Shown here piece after piece: positions 42,359 through 53,965 of a DNA stretch of 64,000 bases. The notes under the pieces were generated by a model. It was given only the letters and a program-made list of their open reading frames with translations, was not told the DNA's origin and searched no databases. The position numbers and the translations under genes were made by a program. Each line of letters begins with the position of its first letter. Position 1 is the stretch's first letter. Origin of the DNA: Eutreptiella sp. 'Long Island Sound 2002' (taxonomy: Eukaryota > Euglenozoa > Euglenophyceae > Eutreptiales > Eutreptiaceae); NCBI GenBank assembly GCA_964036045.1, contig OZ038379.1:14954317-15018316 (forward strand). Direction: 5' to 3'.

Positions 42359-45300
42359 CTCTCCTCCGAAAATCAGTGGAATCCCAAAGAAAGCGAAGGC
42401 ACATCGGGTGCCGAAGAAGGCTCCGGAAGAGCCAAAACCACTGAGTTTCGCCACTCCCAACCCCTGGAGCGCCCTGCCAAGGGAAGTACATGTGGGTACG
42501 GGACATGGCAAGAAGGAAGGAGCGACCACGGAGAGCCCCGTGGAAGGGCAGGACCAACCCAAGATCTACACCATCCGTGACCATACCCTTGAAGTCCTGA
42601 TGCACCCGGACGTGCTAGAGTTGCATGCCGTGAGAGTCGTCCATACACCTCATGGCGACGAGCGGCAGTTGCACTTGAAGTTGCCTGTACGGTGCGGACG
42701 AGAGGAGAAGGTGGTGGATGTGTTAGTGGATACGGGTGCCCAGGTGAGCCTGGTCCGGAGAGGGTTGTTCAAGGAGGAACTCCTGCAGCCCAGCTGGAGA
42801 CCGGTCCGCCTGAAGGTCGCCAACGGAGAGATCATGGGTGGTGGCACCCATGAGGCCACTATCAGTATGGAATTCTGGGAGCATGAGCGCTTGAACCGCC
42901 CTGATCAGGCGAAGAGAAGCACTCTATCCGGGAACTTCTATGTGGCCGATATCACCGATTGGGATATGATCATGGGGTATGACTTCATGGTGGCCAACGC
43001 CATTGGAGCCCTTCCCCATCGCGCAACGCTGGTCCGGGAGGACGACGAATGCCTCACATGGCTGTCCACGGATTTTGCGTGCGGGTCATCCCAATGGAAT
43101 GCTGAGGAAGAGGATCGGATCGTCCGAGCGGTGCAAGCTGTGGGTGCCAAGTCCAGAGGAGACCGTGGAGTTCAGCTCACGGAGTATGGAATGGCGCCAC
43201 AAGTGTACACCAGGATGATTCAGACGCTGGGAGCTGAAGTGCCCGAGACGGACGTCTTCGCTTCCCGGGATGCCCCACTTCTGCGGAAGTGTAGGAGGCA
43301 TTGGCATCGAGGAGACTCAGCCTGGCACAGGCATTGGGGTTTGAAGGAGTGGGGACCCATGTATTGGCATGGCTCCCTGGACAATACCAGACGTACGGTG
43401 GAGAAGATCATCGCGGATAGGGCGAAGGGGATCCTGGTCATAACCGGCATAGGATCCACCCCATGTCCGCTGGAGGATCTCAAGTCGACGCTGGACTCCA
43501 TCACCCTGAACGAGATGTCATTCGGGCCAGAGGAGGAGTTGTTCATCGACGCCAAGGGTGTATCAATGCCCTCCCCGGGTCAAGCGTGGGGTACCAAGGC
43601 TTTCCTGGTGGATGGGGCGCAAGCCCAGCCCACGGGTGATGAAGCATTCATCCGTAGGGTGGAGGCGGTGCCCATGAAGGTCATGTTTGAGCCCAAGGAG
43701 GGGACGGATCAGCCTATTGATGGCATTGACGTCCTGTCCCACGCTGAGATCGACGACGTCGTCAACTACATGCGGATGGGGATGCACGACCGTGTGGCAG
43801 CCAAGAAGAGGCGGGCCATGGTCACATCTCCGCATTGGTGGGATGACAAGATGTTGGTCACCGGCCAGTACGAGAAGGACGAGTTCGTGGCGAGGGTCAT
43901 GGATCACATCGCGGACCAATACGATGGTCCGGTTGGGTCGGACCCACCAACATGGGATTTTCCGAGAATGGGTGCCGATAGCGACAGTCACCAGCCCGAG
44001 GCCGCAAATTTCCGAAGATTATCGGTGGGAAGAGCTCCCCACGACGATGAAGACGGCATATCGGACGAGGAGAAGTCGGAATCGGACCCAGAAGAGGCCT
44101 ATACCGCAGTGCGGTCGGTTGTATCTATACCGAAGCAAGCGGCTGAAGAGGCCCAGGAGAACCCGAAGGTCGCCGAGCTGAAGGAGAGGCTGATCAAGGC
44201 CTATCCGCGGCTATTCAGTGGCTTCGCCAACAAGAACCCTCCAGATCGTGGGAGGTTTGGTACAGCGAAGATCAAGCTGAAGCCGAACCCGAAGATCTAT
44301 CGTCATCGAGAGTACCAACTTCAGGGCGATCGGGCCGAGGCCATGAAGAAGCTGTTGGCCGAGTTCATTGAGCGGGGATGGATCGAACCCTCCGACAGTG
44401 AGTGGGCCAGCCCAGCCTTCATCGTGCCCAAGAAGGAGAAGGGCGAGTGGAGGTTGGTGGTTGATTACAGAGGTTTGAACGAGCAGACCGAGCAGGACTC
44501 GTACTCGCTTCCCTTGATCGACTCCATCCTCCAAAAGCAACAGAAAAAGCGGATTTTCACGGTGTTGGACCTGAAACACGGTTACCACCAGATGCCGCTA
44601 CACCCGGACTCCAGGCCCTGCACAGCGATGTCGACGCCGCTGGGGCCCATGCAGTGGAAAGTGGTGCCTATGGGCGCCAAGAATGGCAATGCCGCTTTCC
44701 AGCGCATGATGGAGGACCTACTCGGTCCTGTCCGGGACTGTGCCGATCCCTTCGTTGATGACATCATCATCGGGTCCGGCACGGAGAACATGACTGAGGA
44801 CGAGCTCATCGACGCGCATGAGAAGGATCTGCGCCGAGTGCTCAGCGAGTTGGACAAGCACAACATGGTGTGCAAGCCCACCAAAGCCTCACTCTTCGTG
44901 AAGGAAGTGGAGTTCGCGGGTCACGTGGTTGGTCACGGGCAACGCCGTCCCATGCCTGGGAAGCTGGCGTCCCTGCACCACTGGGAGAAGCCCCAGACCA
45001 TCAGCGAACTCCGGTCCTTCATGGGGTTCTGCAACTACTATTCGGGCTATGTCCGGATGTATGCAGAACTGTCGGGGCCGCTGCACAAGATGCTGCAAGT
45101 GGGCAAGTTCGATGGCCGGAAGGGGAGCAAGAAGAAGCTTGCTTGGACCCCTGAGGCCGAAGATGCGTTCAGCCGCCTGAAGGAGCGACTCCTGGGGCAA
45201 CTGGGACTATTCCTGGTGGACCCGGACAAGGGATTCGTGCTACGGACGGACGCCTCGGACTATGCTGTGGGGGCAGTCCTCGAGCAGATCCGAGACGACG

Positions 45301-47069
45301 GGTCACATGTACCCGTGGCGTTCTGGAGTCGGATCCTGGCCGAGGGCCAACGCCGCACCTGGACCGCGAGGGAGAAGGAGACGTACGCCATTGTATGTGC
45401 GCTCAGGAAGTGGTCTGGCCACATCGGATTGCAACCGGTGGTGGTTTGCACGGACCATCAGTCCTTGCAGAGCTGGCACAAGGAGCACGTCGACACCCCC
45501 TCGGGACCGGCGGCAAGGAGGGCCCGATGGCATGAGACGTTCGCCAAGTTCGACCTCAGCGTCGTATACGTCCCGGGGAAGGACAACACTGTGGCAGATT
45601 GCCTCAGTCGATGGGCCTACCCCGCGGGCAAGGCTTGGATGGACATATCCAGCCATGGGGACGCCGAGGAAACCGAGGAGGCCAAGCGCATCATCGAGAT
45701 GGAGAAGACCATGGAGCAAGAGGGGGTCAAGTGCTTTGTGGTGATGGCGAACCGTACGGACCTGGCCAAGTTCCGGGGTGCCCGCGTCCAAGCTATTCGA
45801 GAAGAAACCCTCGAGCAATGGATGGTGGCCCCTGTAGAGCTAGTCAGGTCAGTGCTCACAGAAGACTGGTCGGATGACTACGCGGCATCCGAGCACTGGA
45901 GCAAGTACTGGAATGCCGTGAGCGCCCCGTCGGACGACGAATGGCCCGAGGGCTTGACCGAGGATGGCGACAAGTTGTTCCTCAAGGACAAGCTGCTGGT
46001 ACCCGAAAACCGAGTGGAGGAGCTCATTGACCATTGGCACAACGCCCAGCTCATGCACCCTGGCCGAGACAAGATGCAGCAGGACCTGGAGTGGCGTTTC
46101 AAGTTCGCTCCGGGGTACTACGCCATCCTGGATAGGTACTGCAGCGACTGTGCCGTGTGTCGGGCCACGAAGAGCCCCAACCATTCCACAGCGGGCAACC
46201 CGGTGTACACGGCTATACCGGAGGCCCCTATGCGGTCCGTTGCCATGGATGTGTTCGCCATGCCTGAGGTCACCGTGGAAGGAGAGACCTACGACTGTGT
46301 CATCCTGGCGGTGGACAGGCACAGCGGGTATATCGTGGCGGTCCCGGGCAAGAAGTCCAAGAAGAAGGACAAGAAGGACAAGCATGGAGTGGGGCTGCAG
46401 GCCAAGACCGTCGCTAATGCCATGATCAGGCATTGGCTGACGATTTTCGATGTCCCAGCTGTCATCTGCAGCGATCGGGGCAGTCAATTCGTAGGGACGT
46501 GGTTCAAGACGATGTGCAAGCACATGGGGATTCGGCACGCCAAGACCGTGGCGTACCAGAGCCGGTCGAATGGCCGTGCTGAGGTGGCCGGGCGGCAGAT
46601 GTTCGAGAAGATCCGCCAGCTACACATTGACGAACCAGGCCGGAACTGGTATAACTCGCTGTGGAGAGTGCTCCAAGCGTATCACGACCTTCCGGGACCC
46701 ACTGGACTGTCGCCCCATCGCATCCTGTTCCTACGGGATCGAGTGTCACGCACTCTCCCGTGGATGAGCCATGGCAAAGTGGCCCGGGATGCGAATGCCA
46801 TGATGGCTGAGGCGGACGACACGGCGGCCAAGGTGTGCAAGGCACTTCAGGACGAGCACGACAAGAGGGCCAAGTACTTCAAGCAGGGAAAGGTCCAGAA
46901 GTATGCTCTCCAAGACACCGTGTGGGTGGAGCGGCACCACAAGGATGTCCTGTCCAGGCATCGGCAGGCGTCCTGGTATGTGCCGGGGGTAATCGTGCGG
47001 AAGGTCGGGCAGGATGTGTATGCGGTTCGTGTGGGGGATAACAAGATCCTGGACCGCGACCACACCTAG
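42327..47069 (+). CDS. pol: Element B Pol up to a premature UAG
   Basis: Reads on from the gag UAG; the first Met is at 42408 (1553 aa to the stop). Protease DTGA, the FASR-type insertion domain, RT with FVDD, RNase H, integrase HHCC and DDE are all present, as in A. The integrase DRG motif reads CSDRGSQF here and CGDRGSQF in A. The frame meets TAG at 47067-47069, where A has CAG, so the acidic linker and chromodomain would be lost unless this stop is also read through. Confidence 0.92.
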   Translation, partial: RSPHGSGTSEVSPPKISGIPKKAKAHRVPKKAPEEPKPLSFATPNPWSALPREVHVGTGHGKKEGATTESPVEGQDQPKIYTIRDHTLEVLMHPDVLELHAVRVVHTPHGDERQLHLKLPVRCGREEKVVDVLVDTGAQVSLVRRGLFKEELLQPSWRPVRLKVANGEIMGGGTHEATISMEFWEHERLNRPDQAKRSTLSGNFYVADITDWDMIMGYDFMVANAIGALPHRATLVREDDECLTWLSTDFACGSSQWNAEEEDRIVRAVQAVGAKSRGDRGVQLTEYGMAPQVYTRMIQTLGAEVPETDVFASRDAPLLRKCRRHWHRGDSAWHRHWGLKEWGPMYWHGSLDNTRRTVEKIIADRAKGILVITGIGSTPCPLEDLKSTLDSITLNEMSFGPEEELFIDAKGVSMPSPGQAWGTKAFLVDGAQAQPTGDEAFIRRVEAVPMKVMFEPKEGTDQPIDGIDVLSHAEIDDVVNYMRMGMHDRVAAKKRRAMVTSPHWWDDKMLVTGQYEKDEFVARVMDHIADQYDGPVGSDPPTWDFPRMGADSDSHQPEAANFRRLSVGRAPHDDEDGISDEEKSESDPEEAYTAVRSVVSIPKQAAEEAQENPKVAELKERLIKAYPRLFSGFANKNPPDRGRFGTAKIKLKPNPKIYRHREYQLQGDRAEAMKKLLAEFIERGWIEPSDSEWASPAFIVPKKEKGEWRLVVDYRGLNEQTEQDSYSLPLIDSILQKQQKKRIFTVLDLKHGYHQMPLHPDSRPCTAMSTPLGPMQWKVVPMGAKNGNAAFQRMMEDLLGPVRDCADPFVDDIIIGSGTENMTEDELIDAHEKDLRRVLSELDKHNMVCKPTKASLFVKEVEFAGHVVGHGQRRPMPGKLASLHHWEKPQTISELRSFMGFCNYYSGYVRMYAELSGPLHKMLQVGKFDGRKGSKKKLAWTPEAEDAFSRLKERLLGQLGLFLVDPDKGFVLRTDASDYAVGAVLEQIRDDGSHVPVAFWSRILAEGQRRTWTAREKETYAIVCALRKWSGHIGLQPVVVCTDHQSLQSWHKEHVDTPSGPAARRARWHETFAKFDLSVVYVPGKDNTVADCLSRWAYPAGKAWMDISSHGDAEETEEAKRIIEMEKTMEQEGVKCFVVMANRTDLAKFRGARVQAIREETLEQWMVAPVELVRSVLTEDWSDDYAASEHWSKYWNAVSAPSDDEWPEGLTEDGDKLFLKDKLLVPENRVEELIDHWHNAQLMHPGRDKMQQDLEWRFKFAPGYYAILDRYCSDCAVCRATKSPNHSTAGNPVYTAIPEAPMRSVAMDVFAMPEVTVEGETYDCVILAVDRHSGYIVAVPGKKSKKKDKKDKHGVGLQAKTVANAMIRHWLTIFDVPAVICSDRGSQFVGTWFKTMCKHMGIRHAKTVAYQSRSNGRAEVAGRQMFEKIRQLHIDEPGRNWYNSLWRVLQAYHDLPGPTGLSPHRILFLRDRVSRTLPWMSHGKVARDANAMMAEADDTAAKVCKALQDEHDKRAKYFKQGKVQKYALQDTVWVERHHKDVLSRHRQASWYVPGVIVRKVGQDVYAVRVGDNKILDRDHT

Positions 47070-47393
47070 CTTCGTACCCGAGCACCAGACCCCAGCGGAC
47101 GTCCCGTCACCTTCGAGTTCACGGCCGGCGATGTGGACTCGGACGATGAGGGTGAGGACGACGATTTCACCGCGGAGAAGATCCTGGCGGACAAGCCGGA
47201 CCCGGGGACGCCTGGGGGAAGGCTTTACAAAGTCCGTTGGAAGGGATTCGCCGCATCCAGGGACTCGTGGGAGCCTCCGAGCAGTTTCGTGCCGAGGTAT
47301 ACCACGGTCTGGATGGACTACCTAAAGAAAAAGGGTATTTCTTTGGATGTCAAGGACGTATTGGTCCATTTGGTTGCTGCTGTAGCACCGTGA
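47070..47393 (+). pseudogene. Detached chromodomain tail of element B Pol
   Basis: Same frame as pol, open from the UAG to TGA at 47391-47393. It includes the acidic DSDDEGEDDD linker and LYKVRWKGFAASRDSWEPP. No sign of decay beyond the single stop, so truncation is recent or tolerated. Confidence 0.85.
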
Positions 47394-47776
47394 TGGATCC
47401 CCCCTTGGCATTTTGTTTGTTTCTGTGAATGGGGAGACCAGTGAGGGCGTTCATCCGGGGATTTTTCGGCCTTGATCGGCCATATACCCCCTTCACTCGA
47501 TCTCCACATATATATTTCATTGTGGTATACTTATTTAGGTCGACCGACGACGTTTTTCTATCTTTGATCCCCTTGGTCCATGTTGTAGATCAAGAGGAGA
47601 CCGGATATGGCGTAGGGCGCTGATTATCAGTGTCCTCACCCCTCCCTTGGGGCATGGGGGACGCCTACGACGTGTGTGGGGCCTCCATGTGTCCTTGGGA
47701 CATGGAGGGGGGGGTTGGAGCCCATTGGGGTCCTCCCGTCCTCTCTTCATTGGTTTCCGAGCGGATACAACGCTCT
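47394..47776 (+). other. Element B 3' untranslated region
   Basis: 383 nt between the chromodomain stop and the polypurine tract. CCTCCATGT ... ACATGGAGG (~47679-47709) forms a 9-bp stem. No ORF. Confidence 0.7.
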
Positions 47777-47787
47777 GAGAAGGGGGG
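47777..47787 (+). promoter_or_regulatory. Polypurine tract of element B
   Basis: GAGAAGGGGGG immediately before the 3' LTR, same as element A. Confidence 0.85.
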
Positions 47788-50141
47788 TGAAGCCGGTTCG
47801 GACCCCCGTGGCCATCTTGGGGTCACTTGGGGTGTGTATCTATGTGCCGGCAAGCCGCCATTGGCTGATATCATACTCTCCCATCCACCTGAACTAACCC
47901 GATGTGATAGTGTGATAGGTTTGGCCATTCCGGCTATGAGCGGTCATATTCAGAACCGAGGCGCCGCCAGCGGAGATTTGTATATCGGAATATCAGGAAT
48001 CAACAGGGTTTTATTATCATAATGTTTCCGTAATTTTTCAGCCTTTCGTTCTGATGGTCAATGTATCGGCGACTGTCAGTTGGCTCGCGATTTTGCGTTA
48101 ACCGATTGGTTAACTGTTATTTCCAGATATTTGGGCGGATATTCCGTTGAAGGGTCAGATTTCATCAGCCAAGGGTTCGTTGCTTCCGCAATTCTCTAAA
48201 TAAGCACTCGAAATTTTAATCAGAATTTTTCGCGATGTCGAAATCGGATTTTCGACTTCGACATCGCCGCACTTGATTTGGACTTCTTCGATTGGTCATA
48301 CTCCTTCCCCTATGCCCGAATCAGGTTTCACTTATACTTGCCACCCATTTGACTTGGAGATATAAGGGAAACAAAAGCGAATCGTGGGACCACTTTGAAG
48401 GATCATATCTACGCGCGAGTGTGAGGAACGAGAATAAGGAAGGTTGGGTTGCAAGCGCCTTAGTCTCAAGTTAATTTAGGAAGCATCAAACGCCTTTGGT
48501 GCGCACACATGCCCGGTGTAGCAGGGGAAAAGGGTCAAGAGGGTATAAAGTGATATATAACTCTTGGACCGTGCAACCGAATATTTTAATGCGACTTTCG
48601 AGTGTGCCGCATGAGTGTTGGGGTTGCATAGCAACTTTCCTTGGGTTCCTACGTATTTTTAACGTGAAGTTATGTCAATGGAGGGTCATGGCATATCATG
48701 GTGGGAGCCATATTTTGAGGGTATGTGTTGTATGCATGGTATATGTTTGATATGCTCACGCCCATGTTATATATCTTCGTGTGGCCAAAGAGATGGGGAG
48801 CCATACGTGACAAGGGCTTTGCCCATGTCCCAATCGTGGAATTCAAAGCGCTAGACCAAGTCTACCGCGTATGTATTGCTCATGGTATGTTTGACAAAGA
48901 GATCCATGGGTGCACTCCCATTTTCATGGGGCATGTAGATATGGGTGGCGAAGGTATCTCCATGCGCCCGATTGGGGATCCAAGTGGGGGAATTGTTCGC
49001 AAATGGTTCCAATCATATGTGTATTGAACCATGAGCGGATATCATGGGTGAGCATAGAGATATAGTATCATGACAACTTTGTATTTGGACATATTTTCAT
49101 GTTTTTGACCTCAATTTTTGCTCATTTTTGTGTTTTGTGTACTTACCTGGTCAGCAAACAGCAAGAAGCCTATGGAGAGTCGAACCATGGTATGTTGTTC
49201 ATATGTTGGCATATGCTTTGGAGTTGAACACCACCATATGCCTGATCGCGTACTCCATTTGGCTTGGCGCACGAAGGATCACAAGAATTGGTCTCAAGAT
49301 CATGGGCTGACTTGGGCAGTGCGTGGCGCCCATATCCGAAGGGGTTTCGAGGGTAAAGTGGGGATGTACATGGGCATTGGCCTTTGGTCTCTATCCTCCA
49401 TGAATAGTAGACTTCGATTCCATGCATGCTTGGAGCCTTCGGATAAGTGGTAACTTCAATTTTGAGCATATATGTGATATATGGCCAATATGGTGTGAAT
49501 TGGCAGTTTTTTGGCATGTTATGAGTTCAAACTCATAGGTCATTTCTCCAAGCCCATTCAACTCCAAGTCCAACCAAGGTTATGTCAGGGTAGGGCATGG
49601 TCCTGAGTGCCACTCTAGGCCATGACACGACACCTCCCCTATTGGGCTAGGATTTAGAGGTTTGGGAGTGAACACATTTTTGGGGTTTATGTAATGACTT
49701 TTGACATGTGGCATTTAACCATCTTATTGGACTGGGTTCAGGGCATCAGGTTGGTGAGTCAAGGGAAGGTCTTGAGTCCAGGGAATGAGGGGTCTATGGC
49801 TGTGATTGTATAAGTTTCCATCTTTCCCCAACTTTGCTTTATTTGTGTTCATATGCCAATTTCAGGGCTTTCTTCCTTGGTGCAATTCTTGTACATGCCC
49901 GCCACCGTGGGAATATCGGTGTGCTGAACGAAAGCCCGCAGCCTGATTTGGATTGTGAATTGGGTTATTGCTGTACTTGTGGACCTGGTTGATGTTTCAG
50001 GGTTGAAGGAGGATTTTATTTCTATATTTTTGGATTTGGACCCTGGAAATTGAGGAATGCAATCGTTGATCCGGAGTAAATCAGCAGGGGTTACAGGCGG
50101 AAGGGGCACAGCGGGGGCCGGTCCTGGTAGGGACCTTCTTT
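47788..50141 (+). repeat. Element B 3' LTR
   Basis: 2354 bp matching 36947-39300, followed directly by the right AATGT target copy. Confidence 0.95.
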
Positions 50142-50146
50142 AATGT
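50142..50146 (+). other. Target-site duplication of element B (right copy AATGT)
   Basis: Pairs with 36942-36946. Removing the element and one AATGT restores a continuous host reading frame across the junction for about 20 codons. Confidence 0.75.
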
Positions 50147-50188
50147 CCCAGGGAATCCATGTGAGGAAGAGGTGCTCTGCTCTGATTG

Positions 50189-50283
50189 TACAGTACAGTA
50201 CACGAAAGTACAGTACAGTACAGTACAGTACAGTACAGTACAGTACAGTATAGTAAAGTACAGTACAGTACAGTACAGTACAA
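50189..50283 (+). repeat. (AGTAC)n microsatellite
   Basis: About 18 near-perfect AGTAC pentamers with two variant units. It lies just downstream of the split hAT-like gene and may sit in an intron (GTACAG start, CTCTGCAG end at ~50312). Confidence 0.95.
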
Positions 50284-50312
50284 TGCATTCCTGCCCGGTT
50301 TGCTCTCTGCAG

Positions 50313-50790
50313 GGAAACTCCGAAGGATCCCACCGCATTTTGGGAACAAGGAGGTGGTGAAGCTCATGGAACCACCTCCCTGTGGACACCAAGAATGTTA
50401 TGAGCAGATGCTGGCGTACCATCTGGAGGACTCCGATGATAATCAAAAGGCGGCGGAGCCTGCAGGTTTGTTTGCGTATGTGTGCAGCAGTGTGAGTAGT
50501 GTGCAGCATCTCTAGTATGCAATATGCTGCTGCACATCCCGGGACTGTGGGTCTGCCTTTGCTTCTCATGCCCCCCGGCGAGTCAATGCGTGGCGCCACA
50601 GGACAACGTTATCAATGTGGACGATGACGAACAAGACGAGGAGGAAGACGGGAGGGACGAGGGTGGTGAAGGGGAGGAGGGGCAGGGGGAAGAGGAGGGT
50701 GAGGGGGAGAGGTGCTTCTGCCTCGGGCATGAGCACGACAGCAGGGCTGTCAGGGAGCGGGAGGGGAGTGAGTGGCCACCGGACTTCTAA
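50313..50790 (+). CDS. Probable downstream exons of the split hAT-like gene
   Basis: After CTCTGCAG (50312) an exon-like frame (KLRRIPPHFG ... EDSDDNQKAAEPAG) runs to a GT at ~50466. After GCCACAG (~50600) an acidic frame (NVDDDEQDEEEDGRDEGG) ends CFCLGHEH ... WPPDF and TGA at 50788-50790. Strand and position fit the C-terminus of the protein interrupted at 36946. Exon phases were not reconciled, so borders are tentative. Confidence 0.3.
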
Positions 50791-50954
50791 AGCAACCGCA
50801 GTGGGGCAGTGGAGCCCGCGCACATAAACAAATACAAAGATGTTCCGCATGTTTATGTTGTGCTCTTGTTTCATGTGCAGGGTATGGATTACAGGAAGGA
50901 ATGAGCCAATATTATTATTCCGATGCAAGCGCAAACAGCGGGGAAAAAAAAACA

Positions 50955-51680
50955 AGCGGAGGGGGGCTCCACGAGATGGGGAAGGGCAGTGTGCGGGCTG
51001 CGATCGCCTCTGAACAGGTATCTGTCGGACGTGGAAGTCAAATTGCACAATATGCACATGCATGATCAAGTATTTATAACAAACAACGATGAGCATGTTG
51101 AGGAAATTACAATGAAGCAATGATACATGATATGTTGTGGAGGGTGTGGAAAAGTAGGATTAAATGAATCCTTCGTCTTTCGTGCTTGGTCTGGCTCTTC
51201 CTTTGCTGGTGCGAAGCACCATCAAAAGAAAAGCCTTATTACGTTTTTAGCCGTTTTCGGGTCACCTTTCTATGTCGGAAGTGGAGCCAAGCGGTGACAA
51301 ACAAGAGCAAAAGCACTCCTTTGCCTTGTGTTTAAGCTAGCAGCGCAAAGACAGGGAGGGTGCATTTGGCAAGATTAGCGACACAGGTTGCAAATAGCAT
51401 AAAATTAATCTATACATAACTCGGGCCTATTGTATCGCATTTTGACGAAATGAATGGCAATTTCGGTCAATTTGGGTGTATTCTTTTCATTTTTGAGCTT
51501 GTGAAGGCGGCTGTATGCGCTGAAAACCGTCAAATCGAAAAGCGGTGCCAAAACAAAATGACGGCGGCTTTTCAACTATACAGCAAGACGAAGCTTTTAG
51601 AATCATTTATAAAACTGGTCTTAGATCAAAATCTGGTGCACTGTAGCCCGATTTCACTTTGAACAGTCAAAATGAAAGAT
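50955..51680 (+). repeat. Dispersed repeat R3, copy 1
   Basis: GGGGGCTCCACGAGATGGGG through the CTTTGCTGGTGC hairpin to GTGCACTGTAGCC. It matches 63364-64000 at roughly 90%. No ORF; it contains an imperfect GGTGC-GAA-GCACC hairpin. Confidence 0.9.
51202..51226. other. Hairpin with GGTGC-N3-GCACC core (copy in R3, imperfect)
   Basis: TTTGCTGGTGC - GAA - GCACCATCAAA, one mismatch in an 11-bp stem. Confidence 0.8.
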
Positions 51681-51689
51681 CGCAAATGC

Positions 51690-53175
51690 CGGCGACTGCA
51701 AAATGCACGCGTGCACAGCAAATAAATAATATGGCAAATAGATTTCTTGGGATTTGGGGCCTCCGGCTTTTATATAGTGTTGTTCGGTACCTCAACTTTG
51801 CTGGTGCACCTTTAAATCGCATCCCTAGCTTATATGGAATTAGTGGATGGTGTTAAAGAAGTTAAAACCTTGTAAAGGTCCCAACTTTGCAAAACAGCCA
51901 TGATTGATGAAAACAAATATGACAGTGCGAATCAGCTCTCTGAGGCAGTCATTTAGAGGGGCTGCATCGTAGACTTTTGAAGTATGTTTCGTTTCGGCGC
52001 GCGGACTGTATATAATGGCATAAGGACCGCTTTTAGAGGGGGGCGGGGCCCCATTCCCCGGCCCCCCAATTAAAAGCCCCCCATGGGGGGGGATTTGAAC
52101 AAGCGGGAGGGCAGGATTCGAGGACGGGCAAGCAGACTCTCAAGTGGTAAGTAGTCCAAGTTGCATCAAGGAGTTAGGGTCAGGGCTTGGGTTTGACTTG
52201 GGATTAAGACTTGGCAAGTTGGAAAGTTCTTTTTATCTCTCCCTTTCCCCCAATTCTGTGGATCTACATGTTGTTTTCTTCTCTGGGTGGCTAGTGATCT
52301 TTGCCTGAGCAAAAGCGTTTGGGCATTACAACCTCCTAACATTGCGGGTTGAAAGACAACAATGGCTTGTCTGCCGATACTGCGGACTACGGTGTTTGGC
52401 CAAAAAACACAGGTAGTGGTGAAGTCACAAAGGTGGGGGGCTGGTCATTGGTCATAAAGACGGGAACAGTGCTCTTTTGGAGCACAGAATTGCCATCTCG
52501 AATGAAGACAAGCTGTCTTAATGTGCTGAATAAAGACCGTTTTCGGACAAAAAAAGCCAGTCTCCAGAGCAAGTAAACATGTTGTTACAATCTGTAGGAC
52601 ATTTGGCTACCCAAAAATTGGTGCATTTGAATCTAGCATGCCAAAAGTGGGGGAACCCATGGCAACATATTGCAAATGGTTTAAAAAAAAGTTCGAACAT
52701 TCTCTAATTTACCAAGTTTTTTTGCTATTTTTTTCTTCTACCAAAGAGCTACATGTGGCCTTCCCAATGTAAATCCATTCGGACACCCGACAAACTGGAC
52801 GAAAACGCACACATTTGGAATAGCGCAGATGGAAATGGCACGGTAGAACAATATATGCATCTAGCTACCGATGGCCCTAAAAAGTGGCGGGCGCGGTGAG
52901 GTGAACTCATCCGCAAAAACAAAAAGAACCCGATAGGGTACCACTAAGTGGTTGATCGAGGTCACGGATCTGCACTGCCACAAAATTGTCATTGGGTGGG
53001 CCAATGCATGTTGTATTGCAGCCGCCCATCTCCAAATTACAAACAAAAAGGCAATCAAGATTTGGTTATGACACACTTTCTCTCGCTGCATCCACTCCAC
53101 TCCCCACCCACCCCACACGCAATGTCCCAAAAAAATAAAAAAATAAATCCTTCATGATTTCCCGTTTGCTAGCGC
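51690..53175. other. No gene found
   Basis: AT-rich DNA with poly-G/C patches at 52038-52090 and poly-A/T runs. No supported coding or RNA gene. Confidence 0.5.
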
Positions 53176-53179
53176 CACA

Positions 53180-53220
53180 GGCTTGGATGGGATGGTGCTA
53201 TGCACCATCCCATCCAAGCC
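53180..53220. other. Perfect 19-bp hairpin, 3-nt loop
   Basis: GGCTTGGATGGGATGGTGC - TAT - GCACCATCCCATCCAAGCC. Same GGTGC/GCACC core as the hairpins at 51202, 60747 and 63612, but with different, fully compensated outer arms. Confidence 0.95.
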
Positions 53221-53229
53221 ACAATAGTC

Positions 53230-53965
53230 CTTGGTGCCTTTGGTAAAAGGGTTGAGTGTTGAGTGCCCAAAAGGGGCATGGCTTATCTTGGGAGGGCTTG
53301 GGGTAACTTACATTGGATTGCGGTACCATGTGTACCATTGGGGGTTAGGTTGTGCACCATGGGGGGGCTTCGGGTAACATCGGATTGCTTGGGGTACCTT
53401 CGGGAAGCTTACGGTACCATTGTTCGGGTTAAACACCCTGAAAGAGTGCCTGGGTCCCATGGGTTTGGTTGGGGGACCGTGTAGAAACTAAATTTACTAT
53501 GGGTTGGGTTCGTACATGGGTATAGGTGGCCTTCAGGCTGTGTACCAACGGAAAGGGCGGGGGGGGGGGTAAGGGCACATTCGGGTACCACACATGGGGT
53601 TGGGGTAGCTTAGGGCACCATGGGTACCCGGGTTGCGCGGGGCAACATCAAGGTATCATGTGGCAGCGTGAGGGTACCATGGGTTGGATGGTGGTACCTT
53701 GGGGAGGTTGGCGTTCCATGGGTCGGGTTGCGGCACCTTGTGGTGGCATGGGGTACCATGCATGGAGTTGGGGTATCTTGCGGGGGCTAGTGGTAACACA
53801 AGTCAGGGTACCTTGGGGCATGATGGGTTGGGTTGGGGTACCTTGGAGGGGGGCCGAGACCTAATTAAGTTGGAAGAATCACCTTGGAGGGGGCTTGGGG
53901 TTCCTTGCGTTCGGATGGGGTACCTTGCGGGGCCTTGCGGCACCGTGGGTTGGGTTGGAGTACCC
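53230..53965 (+). repeat. Degenerate GGTACC-rich minisatellite
   Basis: Short irregular units of the type GGGTTGGGGTACCTTGGGG, strongly G/T-biased. Open frames here are repeat artefacts. Confidence 0.85.

Larger units (their letters stand above)
36947..50141 (+). mobile_element. Element B: full-length Ty3/gypsy chromovirus-type LTR retrotransposon
   Basis: 13.2 kb, same family as element A, inserted into the hAT-like gene. It has LTRs of equal length (2354 bp) with about 15 differences by eye, a PBS, gag, pol, a PPT and a 5-bp target duplication. gag is intact; pol carries a UAG just before the chromodomain that is a Gln codon in A. Elements A and B are oriented tail-outward with their 5' LTRs facing each other across 14.2 kb. 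Confidence 0.95.
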
